64,000 nt of DNA from Actinomycetota bacterium. GTDB lineage: Bacteria > Actinomycetota > Acidimicrobiia > Acidimicrobiales > AC-14. The notes beneath the pieces are model-generated. The model saw only the letters and a list, made by a program, of their open reading frames with translations. It was not told the DNA's origin and searched no databases. The stretch is from contig VAWU01000019.1 in NCBI GenBank assembly GCA_005888325.1, forward strand, positions 106,285 through 170,284, given 5' to 3'. The first letter of the stretch is position 1; each line of letters begins with the position of its first letter. A program made the translations under genes and the position numbers. Of the stretch, positions 17,280 to 27,449 are shown piece by piece.

Positions 17280-17289
17280 CGAATGGCTC

Positions 17290-18579
17290 ATGCTCACCCG
17301 GCTCGACCTCCGTGGCCTCGACGGCGACCTGCGCTCGCGCCTGCCCCGCCCGCACGACAGCGAGGCGGCGCCGACCGACGCGGTGCGCGAGATCCTGGCC
17401 GAGGTGCGCAAGCGCGGTGATGCCGCGGTGCGCGAGTACACGCAGCGTTTCGACGGCGTGGCGCTCGACGACCTGCGCGTCGAGCTGGCAGAGCTCGCGG
17501 CGGCGCTGCGCGCGACACCGCCCGAGTTGCGCGAGGCGCTCGAGGTCGCGCAGGCCAACATCGTCGCGTTCCACCGCACGCAGCTGCGCCGCGACGGTCG
17601 TCACGAGCGCGACGGCGTGGTGGTGCGGGAGCTCCGACGCCCGGTCGACCGCGCCGGTCTCTACGTGCCGGGCGGTCGGGCCCGCTACCCCTCGACGGTG
17701 CTGATGACGGCGATCCCCGCGCGTGTCGCGGGCGTGGAGCAGCTGGTGCTGTGCGTGCCGCCCGACGCCGACGGGCGCGTCGCGTCGGTCACGCTGGCCG
17801 CCGCCGCGCTGGCGGATGTCGACGAGGTCTACAGCATCGGTGGTGCCCAGGCGGTGGCGGCCATGGCCTACGGCACCGACACCATCGGGGCCGTCGACGT
17901 GATCGTGGGCCCGGGCAACGTCTGGGTGGCCACGGCCAAGCGTGAGGTGGCGGCCGAGGGGGTGGTCGGGGTGCCGTCGGCCTTCACGGGCCCGTCGGAG
18001 GTGGTCGTGGTGGCCGACGACACCACGCCGCCCGCGCTCGCCGCCATCGACCTGATCGTGCAGGCCGAGCACGGCCCCGACGGCCTGGCCTGGCTCATCA
18101 CCTGGTCGGAGCGCACGGCCGACGCCGTCACCCGCGAGGTCGCCCGGCGCGTGGCCGCCTCGCCGCGACGAGCCGACATCGAGAGCACCCTCACGGGCAA
18201 CGGTTACGCGGTCGTCGTCGACGGGCCCGACCAGGCGATGACCGTGGCCAACCTGATCGCGCCCGAGCACCTGCAGCTGATGAGCGCCGACCCGGAGATG
18301 CTCGTGCCCCTGGTGCGCAGCGCAGGTGCGGTGTTCTGCGGGTGGTACGCACCCGCGTCGGTGGGCGACTACGTCGCCGGGCCCAGCCACGTGCTCCCGA
18401 CGTTCGGCTCGGCCCGCTTCGCCGGCGCGCTGCGGGTCGACGACTTCCTGAAGCAGCTGCACGTGGTGTCGGTCGACGAGGCGACGCTCGCGCGCCTCGC
18501 ACCGCACGTGGCGGCGATCGCCGAGGCCGAGGGGCTCGTGCACCACGCCGAGTCGGTGCGACTGCGGGGCGAGCTGTGA
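17290..18579 (+). CDS. hisD: Histidinol dehydrogenase
   Basis: Zinc enzyme for the last two steps of histidine synthesis (L-histidinol to L-histidine with two NAD+); 429 residues, the usual length. Landmarks are GLYVPGGRARYPSTVLMTAI (about 118-137), IGGAQAVAAMAYGT, VDVIVGPGNVWVATAKREV, AEHGPDG (metal/catalytic His) and SVGDYVAGPSHVLPTFGSAR near the C-terminus. First gene of hisDCBHAF, with every junction overlapping, so the six are translationally coupled. Confidence 0.96.
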   Translation: MLTRLDLRGLDGDLRSRLPRPHDSEAAPTDAVREILAEVRKRGDAAVREYTQRFDGVALDDLRVELAELAAALRATPPELREALEVAQANIVAFHRTQLRRDGRHERDGVVVRELRRPVDRAGLYVPGGRARYPSTVLMTAIPARVAGVEQLVLCVPPDADGRVASVTLAAAALADVDEVYSIGGAQAVAAMAYGTDTIGAVDVIVGPGNVWVATAKREVAAEGVVGVPSAFTGPSEVVVVADDTTPPALAAIDLIVQAEHGPDGLAWLITWSERTADAVTREVARRVAASPRRADIESTLTGNGYAVVVDGPDQAMTVANLIAPEHLQLMSADPEMLVPLVRSAGAVFCGWYAPASVGDYVAGPSHVLPTFGSARFAGALRVDDFLKQLHVVSVDEATLARLAPHVAAIAEAEGLVHHAESVRLRGEL

Positions 18580-19628
18580 ATCCCCGCGACGACATCGCGC
18601 TCATGGAGGGCTACCACTCGCCACAGCTCGACGTGAAGGTGCGGCTCAACACCAACGAGTCGCCGTACCCGCCGCCGCCCGCGTGGCTCGACGCGTTCGT
18701 CGACGAGCTCCGCGGGCTCGACTTCAACCGATACCCCGACCGCGACGCGCTCGACCTGCGCGCCGCGATCGGGGAGCTGCACGGGTTCGGCCCCGAGCAC
18801 GTCTTCGTGGCCAACGGATCCAACGAGGTGCTGCAGTCGCTCTGCCTGGCGTATGGCGGTGCGGGGCGGTCGGTCGCGGTGTTCGAGCCCACCTACGCGC
18901 TGCACTCGCACATCGCGCGGGTCACGGGCACACGTGTGGTGGTGGGCGAGCGCGACGACGGCTTCGCGCTCGTCCTCGACGAGGCCGAGCGCGTGCTGCG
19001 CGAGACGTCGCCCGCGATCGTGTTCCTCTGCTCGCCGAACAACCCCACCGGCATGATCGAGCCCGACGAGGTGGTCGACGGCGTGCTCGCCGCCGCGCCG
19101 GGCCTGGTGGTGATCGACGAGGCCTACGGCCAGTTCGCCCCGCGCTCACACGTGGGGGCGGTCTCCGACACCGCGCCGCTGGTTGTCACCCGCACCTTCT
19201 CGAAGACGTGGTCGCTGGCCGCGCTGCGTCTCGGCTACTGCATCGCGCCGGTCGAGGTCGTGCGCACGCTCGAGCAGGTGGCGCTGCCGTACCACCTCGA
19301 CGCGGCGAAGCAGGTGGCCGGCCGTCTGGCTCTGCGCCACGTGCCCGAGATGGAGGCGCGCGTTGCCGCGCTCGTCGAGGAGCGGGGCCGGCTGACGGCC
19401 GGCCTCACCGAGCTGCCGGTCGACGTGTGGCCGTCGGGCGCCAACTTCCTGCTGTTCCGCCCACGCGCGGTCGACGGGCAGGTTGCCTGGCAGGGACTGG
19501 TCGACCGGTCCGTGCTGGTGCGCAACTGCGCATCGTGGCCCGGGCTCGCGGGATGCCTGCGCGTCACCATCGGCACGCCCGATGAGAACGACGCGTTCCT
19601 GAAAGCGCTCGACGAGGTGTTGTCGTGA
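18576..19628 (+). CDS. hisC: Histidinol-phosphate aminotransferase
   Basis: PLP aminotransferase converting imidazole-acetol phosphate and glutamate to histidinol phosphate; 350 residues. VRLNTNESPYPPPPAWL (about 18-34), VFLCSPNNPTGMIEPDE with the Asn-Asn-Pro-Thr-Gly motif, VVIDEAYGQF (Asp to the pyridine N, Tyr) and TRTFSKTWSLAALRLGY with the Schiff-base Lys. The GTG at 18576 overlaps the hisD stop as GTGA. Confidence 0.95.
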   Translation: MNPRDDIALMEGYHSPQLDVKVRLNTNESPYPPPPAWLDAFVDELRGLDFNRYPDRDALDLRAAIGELHGFGPEHVFVANGSNEVLQSLCLAYGGAGRSVAVFEPTYALHSHIARVTGTRVVVGERDDGFALVLDEAERVLRETSPAIVFLCSPNNPTGMIEPDEVVDGVLAAAPGLVVIDEAYGQFAPRSHVGAVSDTAPLVVTRTFSKTWSLAALRLGYCIAPVEVVRTLEQVALPYHLDAAKQVAGRLALRHVPEMEARVAALVEERGRLTAGLTELPVDVWPSGANFLLFRPRAVDGQVAWQGLVDRSVLVRNCASWPGLAGCLRVTIGTPDENDAFLKALDEVLS

Positions 19629-20218
19629 GCGCCCGTCGTCGCGCCACGGTGTCGCGGAACACCAAGGAGACGTCGATCGACGTCGACCTCGACCTCGACG
19701 GGTCGGGCGTGGTGGCCGTCACCACCGGCCTCCCGTTCTTCGACCACATGGTCGGCCAGCTGGGCAAGCACGGCGGCTTCGACCTCACGGTCAAGGCGGA
19801 GGGCGACCTCGACGTCGACGCCCACCACACCGTGGAGGATGTCGGCATCGCGCTGGGCCACGTGCTGGGTCAGGCTCTGGGCGACAAGACGGGCATCCGC
19901 CGCTTCGCCTCGATGTCGCTGCCGCTCGACGAGGCGCTGGTCGACGTCGCCCTCGACCTGTCGGGACGTCCCTTCCTGCACTACGAGGTCGAGCCCGGCC
20001 GCGAGCCGCTGGGCAAGCCGCCGTTCGACCCGCAGCTGGCGGAGGAGTTCTGGCGGGCGTTCGCCACATCGGCCGCGATCACGCTGCACCTGCGCCTGCG
20101 CAGCGGCAAGAACCCCCACCACATCCTCGAGGCTTCGTTCAAGGGAGTGGCCCGTTGCCTGCGCGACGCCGTGCGCATCGAAGGCGGGGGGGTGCCCTCC
20201 ACCAAGGGCACGCTGTGA
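19625..20218 (+). CDS. hisB: Imidazoleglycerol-phosphate dehydratase
   Basis: Mn-dependent dehydratase making imidazole-acetol phosphate; 197 residues, a stand-alone HisB without the phosphatase domain of enterobacteria. Two metal-binding repeats show as LPFFDHMVGQLGKHGGFDL with DVDAHHTVEDVGIALGHVLG, and KNPHHILEASFKGVARCLRD. GTG start overlapping hisC by four bases. Confidence 0.96.
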   Translation: MSARRRATVSRNTKETSIDVDLDLDGSGVVAVTTGLPFFDHMVGQLGKHGGFDLTVKAEGDLDVDAHHTVEDVGIALGHVLGQALGDKTGIRRFASMSLPLDEALVDVALDLSGRPFLHYEVEPGREPLGKPPFDPQLAEEFWRAFATSAAITLHLRLRSGKNPHHILEASFKGVARCLRDAVRIEGGGVPSTKGTL

Positions 20219-20829
20219 TCGCGGTCCTCGACTACGGGATCGGCAACCTGCGCTCGGCCCAGAAGGCGCTGGAGCGGGTGGGCGCCGACGCGGTCCTCAC
20301 CGACGACCCCGCCACGATCGGAGCGGCCGACGGGGTCGTGCTGCCGGGCGTCGGCGCGTTCGGGCGCTGCATGGAGGCGCTTCACGCCACCGGGCTCGAC
20401 GAGCTGGCGTGGCGCGCCGTCGACTCGGGCCGCCCCTTCCTCGGCGTGTGCATCGGCATGCAGTTGCTGTACGCCGCGTCCGACGAGGACCCCGGAGTTG
20501 CCGGCCTCGGTGTGCTCGAGGGGTCGGTTCGACTGCTTCCCGACACCGTGAAGCGGCCCCAGATGCAGTGGAACGTGCTCGAGCACGACGGCGCGGCGCG
20601 GATGCTCGCGGAGCTCGATGACCCGATGTGGATGTACTTCGTCCACTCCTACGCGCCGGAGATCGGCGCGGACGTGGTGGCCACGTGCGACTACGGCGGT
20701 CCGGTCGTCGCCGCGGTCGAGCGGGACAACGTGTGGGCGACGCAGTTCCACCCCGAGAAGTCGGGGTCGGCCGGGCTGCACCTGCTGCGCAACTTCGTGG
20801 CTGTGTGCGAACGCGCCCGCCGCTTCTGA
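20215..20829 (+). CDS. hisH: Imidazole glycerol phosphate synthase, glutaminase subunit
   Basis: Class I glutamine amidotransferase that feeds ammonia to HisF; 204 residues. [18 protein letters not shown] opens the protein, the nucleophile Cys is in [14 protein letters not shown] (about residue 79), and the His/Glu pair is in [19 protein letters not shown]. The GTG at 20215 overlaps hisB (GTGA). It works as a heterodimer with the hisF product encoded two genes on. Confidence 0.96.
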   Translation: MIAVLDYGIGNLRSAQKALERVGADAVLTDDPATIGAADGVVLPGVGAFGRCMEALHATGLDELAWRAVDSGRPFLGVCIGMQLLYAASDEDPGVAGLGVLEGSVRLLPDTVKRPQMQWNVLEHDGAARMLAELDDPMWMYFVHSYAPEIGADVVATCDYGGPVVAAVERDNVWATQFHPEKSGSAGLHLLRNFVAVCERARRF

Positions 20830-21556
20830 TGGACCTCTACCCGGCCATCGACCTGCGCGGCGGACGCGTGGTGAACCTGGTCCAGGGCGACTTCGGGCGC
20901 GAGACCGCCTATCGCGACGACCCGGTCGCGGTCGCCAAGGACTACGAGGCCGCGGGCGCCCCGTGGATCCACGTGGTCGACCTCGACGCGGCGCGGGGCA
21001 CGGGCCACAACCGCGAGTTGGTCGCTTCGATCGCGGCCTCCGTGCAGACGCCGGTCCAGTGTGGCGGCGGGGTGCGCGACGATGCCGCCGCGGAGGCGCT
21101 CCTCGACGCGGGTGTGCGCCGGGTCGTGATCGGCACCGCGGCGGTCGAGGACCCCGACCTCGTCGGGCGACTGGGCGCGCGTCACCCCGGCCGCGTGGCC
21201 GTCGGCCTCGACCACCGCGACGGCGAGGTGCGCGTGCGCGGCTGGGTCGAGGGCTCGGGGGCGCGGCTCCTCGACCTCGTGACTGCACTCGCGGCGACCG
21301 GCGCGGCCGCGGTGGTCGTCACCGACATCGGGCGCGACGGCATGCTCGCGGGCACCGACGTCGACGGGTTGCGCGCGGTCGTGCGCACCACCCACCTGCC
21401 CGTGATCGCGTCGGGCGGTGTGGGCTCGCTCGACGACCTGCGCGCCCTCGGCGGCACGGGCGTCTCGGGTGTCATCGTGGGTCGGGCCCTCTACGAGGGC
21501 GCGTTCACCGTGCAGGAGGCCGTCGCCGCGCTGCGCTCGGTCGATGGCAGGTCGGT

Positions 21557-21560
<4 letters not shown>
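20829..21560 (+). CDS. hisA: ProFAR isomerase HisA (possibly PriA)
   Basis: (beta/alpha)8-barrel sugar isomerase acting on ProFAR; 243 residues. [20 protein letters not shown] has the catalytic Asp, [49 protein letters not shown] with the second Asp, and [13 protein letters not shown]. Many actinobacteria use a dual HisA/TrpF enzyme (PriA), but this window also has a separate trpF, so a dual role is not needed. ATG overlaps the hisH stop. Confidence 0.94.
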
Positions 21561-22318
<758 letters not shown>

Positions 22319-22331
22319 CGTCCTGAGGTCG

Positions 22332-22352
22332 CTTCTTGTCTACGACAAGAAG
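22332..22352. terminator. Bidirectional hairpin closing the his operon
   Basis: CTTCTTGTC and GACAAGAAG form a perfect 9-base stem around TAC, 13 bases after the hisF stop. The TAG stop of the convergent hydrolase gene lies in the loop and first arm. Confidence 0.65.
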
Positions 22353-22960
22353 TGGTTGATGAACTCGACCGCGAGCTCCACCACGCGGTCGGTGCGGCCC
22401 ACCAGGAAGTGGTCCGCGCCCGGCACGACCTGGATTCGGGTGTTCGTCCACGACGCGACCACCTCGGCCGCGGACTCGGGCGAGCGGAACTGGTCGCGCT
22501 CCGGCACCAGGAGCAGTGTCGGGCGGGGGTCGGTCGCGGCCGCCACGTGCTCGGCGTGGCGCAACGGCGGCGCGACCGCGAACCAGCCGGCGTGGCGCGC
22601 GTCGTAGACCGCGAGCGACGTGTCGGCGCCGAACGACCAACCCCCGAGCACCAGCGGTAGATCAAGTCCGAGCCCCTCCAGGGCGTCCAGCCCGGCGACC
22701 ACGTCGAGGCGCTCGGCCCGGCCGTTGTCGTGCGTGCCCTCCGACGCGCCGACGCCACGGAAGTTGAAGCGCAGGGCAGCCACACCGGCCGCCGGTAGGC
22801 CCGCGAACAGCGCGCCGATCACGATCGAGCGCATGTTCCCGCCGTGGAGGGGGTGTGGATGGGCGAGCACGACCGCGGCGTGCGCGCCGTCGGGGACCTG
22901 CAGCTCACCCTCCAGCGTGAGCCCGTCGGCGGTCTGCAGCTGGACGGTTTCGATGGCCAT
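22340..22960 (-). CDS. Alpha/beta hydrolase (dienelactone hydrolase-like)
   Basis: 206-residue hydrolase of the COG2945 type. [20 protein letters not shown] (oxyanion region), [32 protein letters not shown] with the nucleophile in GWSFG (about residue 112), [13 protein letters not shown] with the acid, and [11 protein letters not shown] with the catalytic His. It diverges from the GroES-like gene across a symmetric -10 and ends in the hairpin shared with hisF. Substrate unknown. Confidence 0.8.
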   Translation of the reverse strand: MAIETVQLQTADGLTLEGELQVPDGAHAAVVLAHPHPLHGGNMRSIVIGALFAGLPAAGVAALRFNFRGVGASEGTHDNGRAERLDVVAGLDALEGLGLDLPLVLGGWSFGADTSLAVYDARHAGWFAVAPPLRHAEHVAAATDPRPTLLLVPERDQFRSPESAAEVVASWTNTRIQVVPGADHFLVGRTDRVVELAVEFINHFLS

Positions 22961-22969
22961 CAGCTGCGA

Positions 22970-22979
22970 ACGGTACCGT
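22970..22979. promoter_or_regulatory. Shared palindromic bidirectional -10 (hydrolase / GroES-like)
   Basis: ACGGTACCGT is a perfect palindrome that provides TACCGT on both strands, seven bases before the ATG at 22987 and nine bases before the reverse-strand ATG at 22960, with a common central TA. Confidence 0.5.
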
Positions 22980-22986
22980 CGAGGTC

Positions 22987-23313
22987 ATGAGCGAGGCGGC
23001 CGAGAAGCAGCCCATCAAGATGGTCAACGACCGGATCCTCGTGCAGATCCCGTCGGCCGAAGGCGAGCGGAAGTCGCGCGGTGGCATCTTGATCCCGGCC
23101 ACCGCCCAGGTGTCGAAGCGCCTCGCGTGGGCCGAGGTCGTCGCCGTGGGGCCCCACGTGCGGAACCTCGAGCCGGGCGACTCGGTGCTGTTCAACCCCG
23201 AGGACCGCTACGAGGTCGAGGTCCGCGGCGAGGAGTACCTGATCCTGCGCGAGCGCGACATCCATGCCGTCGCCTCCGAACGCATGGACGGCGGCACCGG
23301 GCTCTATCTCTGA
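22987..23313 (+). CDS. GroES-like co-chaperonin
   Basis: 108-residue Cpn10-fold protein. [20 protein letters not shown], then the mobile-loop-like [39 protein letters not shown] and [16 protein letters not shown] follow GroES almost throughout. No groL lies nearby, so it is probably an extra or specialised copy that either works with a distant GroEL or has another role. Leaderless -10 at seven bases. Confidence 0.8.
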   Translation: MSEAAEKQPIKMVNDRILVQIPSAEGERKSRGGILIPATAQVSKRLAWAEVVAVGPHVRNLEPGDSVLFNPEDRYEVEVRGEEYLILRERDIHAVASERMDGGTGLYL

Positions 23314-23356
23314 CGGCGACGGCGACAATCCCGCCGGGCAACGCCTCGGCCGCCAC

Positions 23357-23362
23357 TACCAT
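23357..23362 (+). promoter_or_regulatory. -10 element of hisI-trpE
   Basis: TACCAT ends seven bases before the GTG at 23370. Confidence 0.45.
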
Positions 23363-23369
23363 CGCCATC

Positions 23370-23744
23370 GTGCTCGAGGAAGACATCGCCGAGGTCGCGT
23401 TCAACGCCGACGGCCTCGTCCCCGCCATCGTGCAGGAGGACGGCACCGGCAAGGTGCTCATGATGGCCTGGATGAACGAGGCCACGCTGCGCGCCACGCT
23501 CGAGACGGGGCGCATGACGTACTGGAGCCGGTCGCGCCAGGAGCGCTGGGTGAAGGGCGACACGTCCGGTGATCGTCAGTGGCTGCGGCGGGCCTACTAC
23601 GACTGCGACGGCGACGCGCTGCTCTTCGTCGTCGAGCAGGACGGCCGCGGTGCGTGCCACACCGGTGAGCGCACCTGCTTCTTCCGTGCTTTCGAGCTGC
23701 CGGCCCTCGCGACACCGGCCTCCGAGACGCGTGACGACCACTAG
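23370..23744 (+). CDS. hisI: Phosphoribosyl-AMP cyclohydrolase
   Basis: Zinc enzyme opening the purine ring of PR-AMP in histidine synthesis; 124 residues, a HisI without fused HisE. Signature stretches are [39 protein letters not shown] and [20 protein letters not shown] with the Cys and His zinc ligands in [11 protein letters not shown]. The GTG at 23370 is favoured by the -10 and by the lack of conserved residues upstream. Its end overlaps trpE by 14 bases, coupling a his gene to a trp gene. Confidence 0.94.
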   Translation: MLEEDIAEVAFNADGLVPAIVQEDGTGKVLMMAWMNEATLRATLETGRMTYWSRSRQERWVKGDTSGDRQWLRRAYYDCDGDALLFVVEQDGRGACHTGERTCFFRAFELPALATPASETRDDH

Positions 23745-25269
23745 TCCGTCGCGCGACGACTTCCGGGTCCTAGCGCGCAAGTACACGGTCGTGCCCGTGT
23801 GGCGTGAGGTGCTGGCCGACCTCGTCACACCCGTTGCCGCGTTCCTGCGCCTCGTGGGCGACGGGCCCGGCTTCCTCTTCGAATCGGTCGAGCACGGCGA
23901 GCGGTGGTCGCGGTTCTCGTTCGTGGGCCGCAACCCGTCGGCCACGATGGTCGCGCGGGGCGGTCGTCTCTCCGTCGAGGGCACCTTGCCGGAGCGCGTT
24001 CCGCGCGATCGCGGCGTGCTGCGGGCGGTCGAGGAGCTCCTCCGCCTGTACCGCTCGCCGTCACTGCCCGATCTGCCGCCGCTGCACGGCGGCGTGGTGG
24101 GTTACATCGGCTACGACGTCGTGCGCGAGGTCGAGCACCTGCCCCACGTCCCGCCCGACGACCTCGGCTTCCCCGACGCGGTGCTCTCGGTGATCGGCCA
24201 GCTCGCGGCGTTCGACCACTGGCGCCAGCGGGTCACGCTCATCGAGAACGTGATGGTGCCCGACGGCGGCGATGGGCGACCGGCCGCGGACGACGCCGCG
24301 CTCGACCGGGCATACGACGACGCGGCCCGCCGGCTCGACGCACTGGCCGCCGACGGCGCCCGCCCACTCGCGGAGCCCGTGGTCGAGCCGCCCCGCGTCG
24401 ACGATCCGCTGCCGACCGTGCGGTCGGCGATGGGCTCGCGCCCCTACTGCGACGCGGTCGAGGTGGCCAAGGAGCACATCCTGGCGGGCGACATCTTCCA
24501 GGTGGTGCTGTCGCAGCGCTTCGACCTCGAAGGCGGCCTCGATGCCGAGCCGTTCGACGTGTACCGGGTGCTCCGTCAGGTCAACCCCAGCCCCTACATG
24601 TACTTCTTCCGACATCCCGAGGTGACGGTCGTGGGCTCGTCGCCCGAGCCGATGGTGCAGCTGCTCGAGGGCAAGGTGATCTCCCGTCCCATCGCAGGCA
24701 CCCGGCGACGGGGCCGCACCGACGCAGAGGACCGACGCCTCGCGGGTGAGCTCAGCGAGCACCCGAAGGAGCTGGCGGAGCACATCATGCTCCTCGACCT
24801 GGCGCGCAACGACGTCGGTCGGGTCGTGCGGTTCGGCACCGAACGGGTGGACGAGATGATGACGCTCGAGCGTTACAGCCACGTGATGCACCTCACCTCA
24901 CAGGTGTCCGGAGAGCTGGTCGAGACCAAGGGCCCGATCGACGTCCTCCGGGCCACGCTGCCCGCGGGAACCGTTTCGGGTGCCCCCAAGGTCCGGGCGA
25001 TGGAGATCATCGACGACCTCGAGCCGACCAAGCGCGGCCCGTATGCCGGCGTGGTGGGCTACTTCGACTTCTCCGGCAACCTCGACACCGCGATCGCGAT
25101 CCGCACGATGTTCGTCACCGCGGCCGGGCGGGCGTCGGTGCAGGCGGGCGCGGGCATCGTGGCCGACAGCGATCCCGAGGCAGAGGACGAGGAGTGTCGC
25201 AACAAGGCCGCCGCGCTGCTGGCGGCGGTCCCCGCGGCGCGGCGCATGGGGCGGGTGCGCGATGGATGA
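23731..25269 (+). CDS. trpE: Anthranilate synthase component I
   Basis: Chorismate plus ammonia to anthranilate; 512 residues. [58 protein letters not shown] and [20 protein letters not shown] are the core motifs, preceded by the regulatory N-terminal domain ([20 protein letters not shown]). The glutaminase partner TrpG is not in the window. The GTG lies within the end of hisI. Downstream ygfZ overlaps by eight bases. Confidence 0.95.
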   Translation: MTTTSPSRDDFRVLARKYTVVPVWREVLADLVTPVAAFLRLVGDGPGFLFESVEHGERWSRFSFVGRNPSATMVARGGRLSVEGTLPERVPRDRGVLRAVEELLRLYRSPSLPDLPPLHGGVVGYIGYDVVREVEHLPHVPPDDLGFPDAVLSVIGQLAAFDHWRQRVTLIENVMVPDGGDGRPAADDAALDRAYDDAARRLDALAADGARPLAEPVVEPPRVDDPLPTVRSAMGSRPYCDAVEVAKEHILAGDIFQVVLSQRFDLEGGLDAEPFDVYRVLRQVNPSPYMYFFRHPEVTVVGSSPEPMVQLLEGKVISRPIAGTRRRGRTDAEDRRLAGELSEHPKELAEHIMLLDLARNDVGRVVRFGTERVDEMMTLERYSHVMHLTSQVSGELVETKGPIDVLRATLPAGTVSGAPKVRAMEIIDDLEPTKRGPYAGVVGYFDFSGNLDTAIAIRTMFVTAAGRASVQAGAGIVADSDPEAEDEECRNKAAALLAAVPAARRMGRVRDG

Positions 25270-26161
25270 GGCGAAGGCGGACTACCACGCGCTCCGACAC
25301 GACGTGGGGGCCGTGTGGCTCCCGCGCGACTTCGTGCAGGTCGCCGGCCCTGAGGCCGAGGCGTACCTGCAGGGCCAGCTGAGCCAGGACGTGGCAGCGA
25401 TCGCGCCCGCGTCCTCGGCGTGGTCGTTCCTCCTGCAACCGCAGGGCAAGGTCGACGCGCTCGTGCGTGTCGTGCGCCACGCGCCCGACCGTTTCACGCT
25501 CGACGTCGACGGCGGCTTCGGCGACGCAGTGCTCGCCCGCCTCCTCCGGTTCAAGCTGCGCACCAAGGCGGACATCGAGGCGCTCGACTGGCGCTGCCTC
25601 GCGCTGCGGGGGCCGCGCGCCCACGAGGTCGCGAGCGACGGCCTGCCCACCGACTGGCCCGGGTTGCCCGGCGTCGACCGGCTCGGCCCCGATCCGGCCG
25701 TGCCCGAGGGAGTGCGGCTCTGTGCGCGCGACGCCTACGAGGTCGTACGCATCGAGGCCGGCGTACCGGCGATGGGCCACGAGCTGACCGAGCGCACGAT
25801 CCCGGCCGAGGCGGGTCAGCACGTGATCGACCGGGCCGTCAGCTTCACCAAGGGCTGCTTCACGGGCCAGGAACTGGTCGCCCGGATCGACTCGCGCGGC
25901 GGGCGCGTGCCGCGGCTGCTGCGCGGTGTGGTGACGGACACGGGCGCCATCCCGCCGGAAGGAGCCACGGTCGAGGTCGACGGCGCCGCGGCCGGCACGC
26001 TGACGAGCGTGGCCCCGTCGCCCGGCGGTGGCGCGGTCGCACTCGCGTACGTGAAGCGCGACGTCGCTCCGCCGGCCGCTGCCGCGATTCGATGGGACGG
26101 CGGCGAGCGGGAGGGCGGCGACGCCCGTGCGCGACTCGAGGGACTGCCCCTCGTATCGTGA
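25262..26161 (+). CDS. ygfZ: YgfZ/CAF17-type folate-binding Fe-S protein
   Basis: Folate-dependent factor for assembly or repair of some Fe-S enzymes; 299 residues with a GcvT-like fold. The family motif KGCFTGQELVARIDSRG (about 199-215), with its key Cys, is intact. Upstream AYLQGQLSQDVAAI and LQPQGKVDALVRVV match the N-terminal folate domain. The ATG overlaps the trpE stop, so it is in the same transcript although unrelated to tryptophan synthesis. Confidence 0.9.
   Translation: MDEAKADYHALRHDVGAVWLPRDFVQVAGPEAEAYLQGQLSQDVAAIAPASSAWSFLLQPQGKVDALVRVVRHAPDRFTLDVDGGFGDAVLARLLRFKLRTKADIEALDWRCLALRGPRAHEVASDGLPTDWPGLPGVDRLGPDPAVPEGVRLCARDAYEVVRIEAGVPAMGHELTERTIPAEAGQHVIDRAVSFTKGCFTGQELVARIDSRGGRVPRLLRGVVTDTGAIPPEGATVEVDGAAAGTLTSVAPSPGGGAVALAYVKRDVAPPAAAAIRWDGGEREGGDARARLEGLPLVS
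26154..26159 (+). promoter_or_regulatory. Possible -10 before the lipoprotein gene
   Basis: TATCGT ends six bases before the GTG at 26166, within the last codons of ygfZ. Confidence 0.3.
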
Positions 26162-26165
26162 CGGG

Positions 26166-26975
26166 GTGCGGCATCGGCTCCTCGTGTCACTGCTCGTGGT
26201 TGCGGCCGGTGTCGTCGCATGCGCCAAGACCAGGGAAGAGGCGCTGCCACGCGTGCCGCCGACGGTGCCGACCACCAGCACGACGGTGATCGACTACAGC
26301 ACGGTGCCGCTCGGCGCCGTCGCGACCAAGACCACGACCACCGTGAACCAGGGCCCGGGCCGCGCCCGCCTGTCCGGGACGGTCGTGGGGCCCGACGGCC
26401 CCGTGCCCCTGGCCACGGTGCGCGTCGAGCGACTGCAGGACGACGCGGTCGTCTTCAAGGGCGACATCTTCACCGACGCCACCGGCAAGTGGCGCACCGG
26501 TCGGCTGGTGGGTGGCCGGTGGCGGGCGCGTGCGTGGCGGGCGCCCGACCTGGCCGACGTGAATCCCACGACCGTGTTCCTCGAGGCCGGCCAGGCCAAG
26601 TCGGTCCCGCTCACGCTCGATCGCTTCGGGGCACCGGCGGTGACCGCTTCGATGGCGCCTGATCCTCCGATGCTCGGCGCGAACTCCAACCTCGTCGTCG
26701 CGGTGAGCACCGCGTCGGTCGACGCCGAGGGAATCGTGCGGAGCACGCCGATCCCGAACCTGCTGGTCCAGCTGGTCGCGCCGAACTTTCTCATCTCGAA
26801 CATGAGCCCGTTGCCCACCGACGCCGACGGACGCGTGGCCTGGACCGTCCTGTGCCGGTCGCCGGGACCATCGGGCCTGTTCGTCAACCTCCAGAACGGC
26901 TCACCGCAGCCCATTCACGTGGGGGACTGCGTCGAGCCGCCGCCCCCGCCGCAGCCCCCGGTCCCGCCCGCGTAG
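26166..26975 (+). CDS. Lipoprotein with carboxypeptidase-regulatory-like domain
   Basis: 269 residues. The N-terminus LLVSLLVVAAGVVACAKTRE is a lipoprotein signal with the modified Cys at about residue 19. A Thr/Pro linker follows, then a beta-sandwich of the carboxypeptidase-regulatory type (ARLSGTVVGPDGPVPLATVR, FTDATGKWRTGRLVGGRWRA) and a second Ig-like part with a Cys pair (VLCRSPG...GDCVE), ending in a Pro-rich tail. It probably sits on the outer face of the membrane. No enzymatic motif is seen. Confidence 0.7.
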   Translation: MRHRLLVSLLVVAAGVVACAKTREEALPRVPPTVPTTSTTVIDYSTVPLGAVATKTTTTVNQGPGRARLSGTVVGPDGPVPLATVRVERLQDDAVVFKGDIFTDATGKWRTGRLVGGRWRARAWRAPDLADVNPTTVFLEAGQAKSVPLTLDRFGAPAVTASMAPDPPMLGANSNLVVAVSTASVDAEGIVRSTPIPNLLVQLVAPNFLISNMSPLPTDADGRVAWTVLCRSPGPSGLFVNLQNGSPQPIHVGDCVEPPPPPQPPVPPA

Positions 26976-26978
26976 GGG

Positions 26979-27004
26979 TCGTCGCCCAGCCGGTCAGGCG
27001 ACGA
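26979..27004. terminator. Bidirectional hairpin between convergent genes
   Basis: TCGTCGCC (26979-26986) pairs perfectly with GGCGACGA (26997-27004). The thioesterase stop lies in the loop. Confidence 0.5.
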
Positions 27005-27416
27005 TGACCGCCTGCGTCTGCGTCGACCGACTGACGAGCTTGCCGCGGTCTTCCGTCACGTCGGTCTGCACGACGATCGTCGTGCGGCCGACGTGCACGG
27101 GCGCGCTCGTGATCCAGATCCGCCCGGCCCGGACGGCGCGGAAGAAGTTCGTCTTCGACTCGATGGTGGCCGTGCCGGCGCCGGGCGGGAGGTTCAGCGC
27201 CGCGCAGACCGCGCCCATCGAGTCGGCTGCGGCCATGAGGAAGCCTCCGTGCAACATCCCGGCCGTCGTGCAGCGCTCCGGAGACCACGCGGCGCGGGCC
27301 CGCACCTCCTCCGGTCTGGCCGAGACGATCTCGAGGCCGAGCTCCTTCGCGAACGGCATCTGGTCGTGCGCCATTGCCGTGGCGGCGGTATCGGTCGCGG
27401 CGTCGGGCTCGTCCAT
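26994..27416 (-). CDS. Hot-dog thioesterase (PaaI/YbdB type)
   Basis: 140 residues. The motif TTAGMLHGGFLMAAADSMGA, with HGG followed by the catalytic acid, and FFRAVRAGRIWITSAPVHVG match 4HBT/PaaI acyl-CoA thioesterases. The acyl group is unknown. The ATG at 27416 has TAGCGT seven bases upstream, so it is probably leaderless and expressed on its own. Confidence 0.83.
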   Translation of the reverse strand: MDEPDAATDTAATAMAHDQMPFAKELGLEIVSARPEEVRARAAWSPERCTTAGMLHGGFLMAAADSMGAVCAALNLPPGAGTATIESKTNFFRAVRAGRIWITSAPVHVGRTTIVVQTDVTEDRGKLVSRSTQTQAVIVA

Positions 27417-27423
27417 CGGCGCG

Positions 27424-27429
27424 ACGCTA
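27424..27429 (-). promoter_or_regulatory. -10 element of the thioesterase gene
   Basis: TAGCGT on the reverse strand ends seven bases before the ATG at 27416. Confidence 0.45.
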
Positions 27430-27449
27430 GTGGTCGCTCGGTCGTTCCC

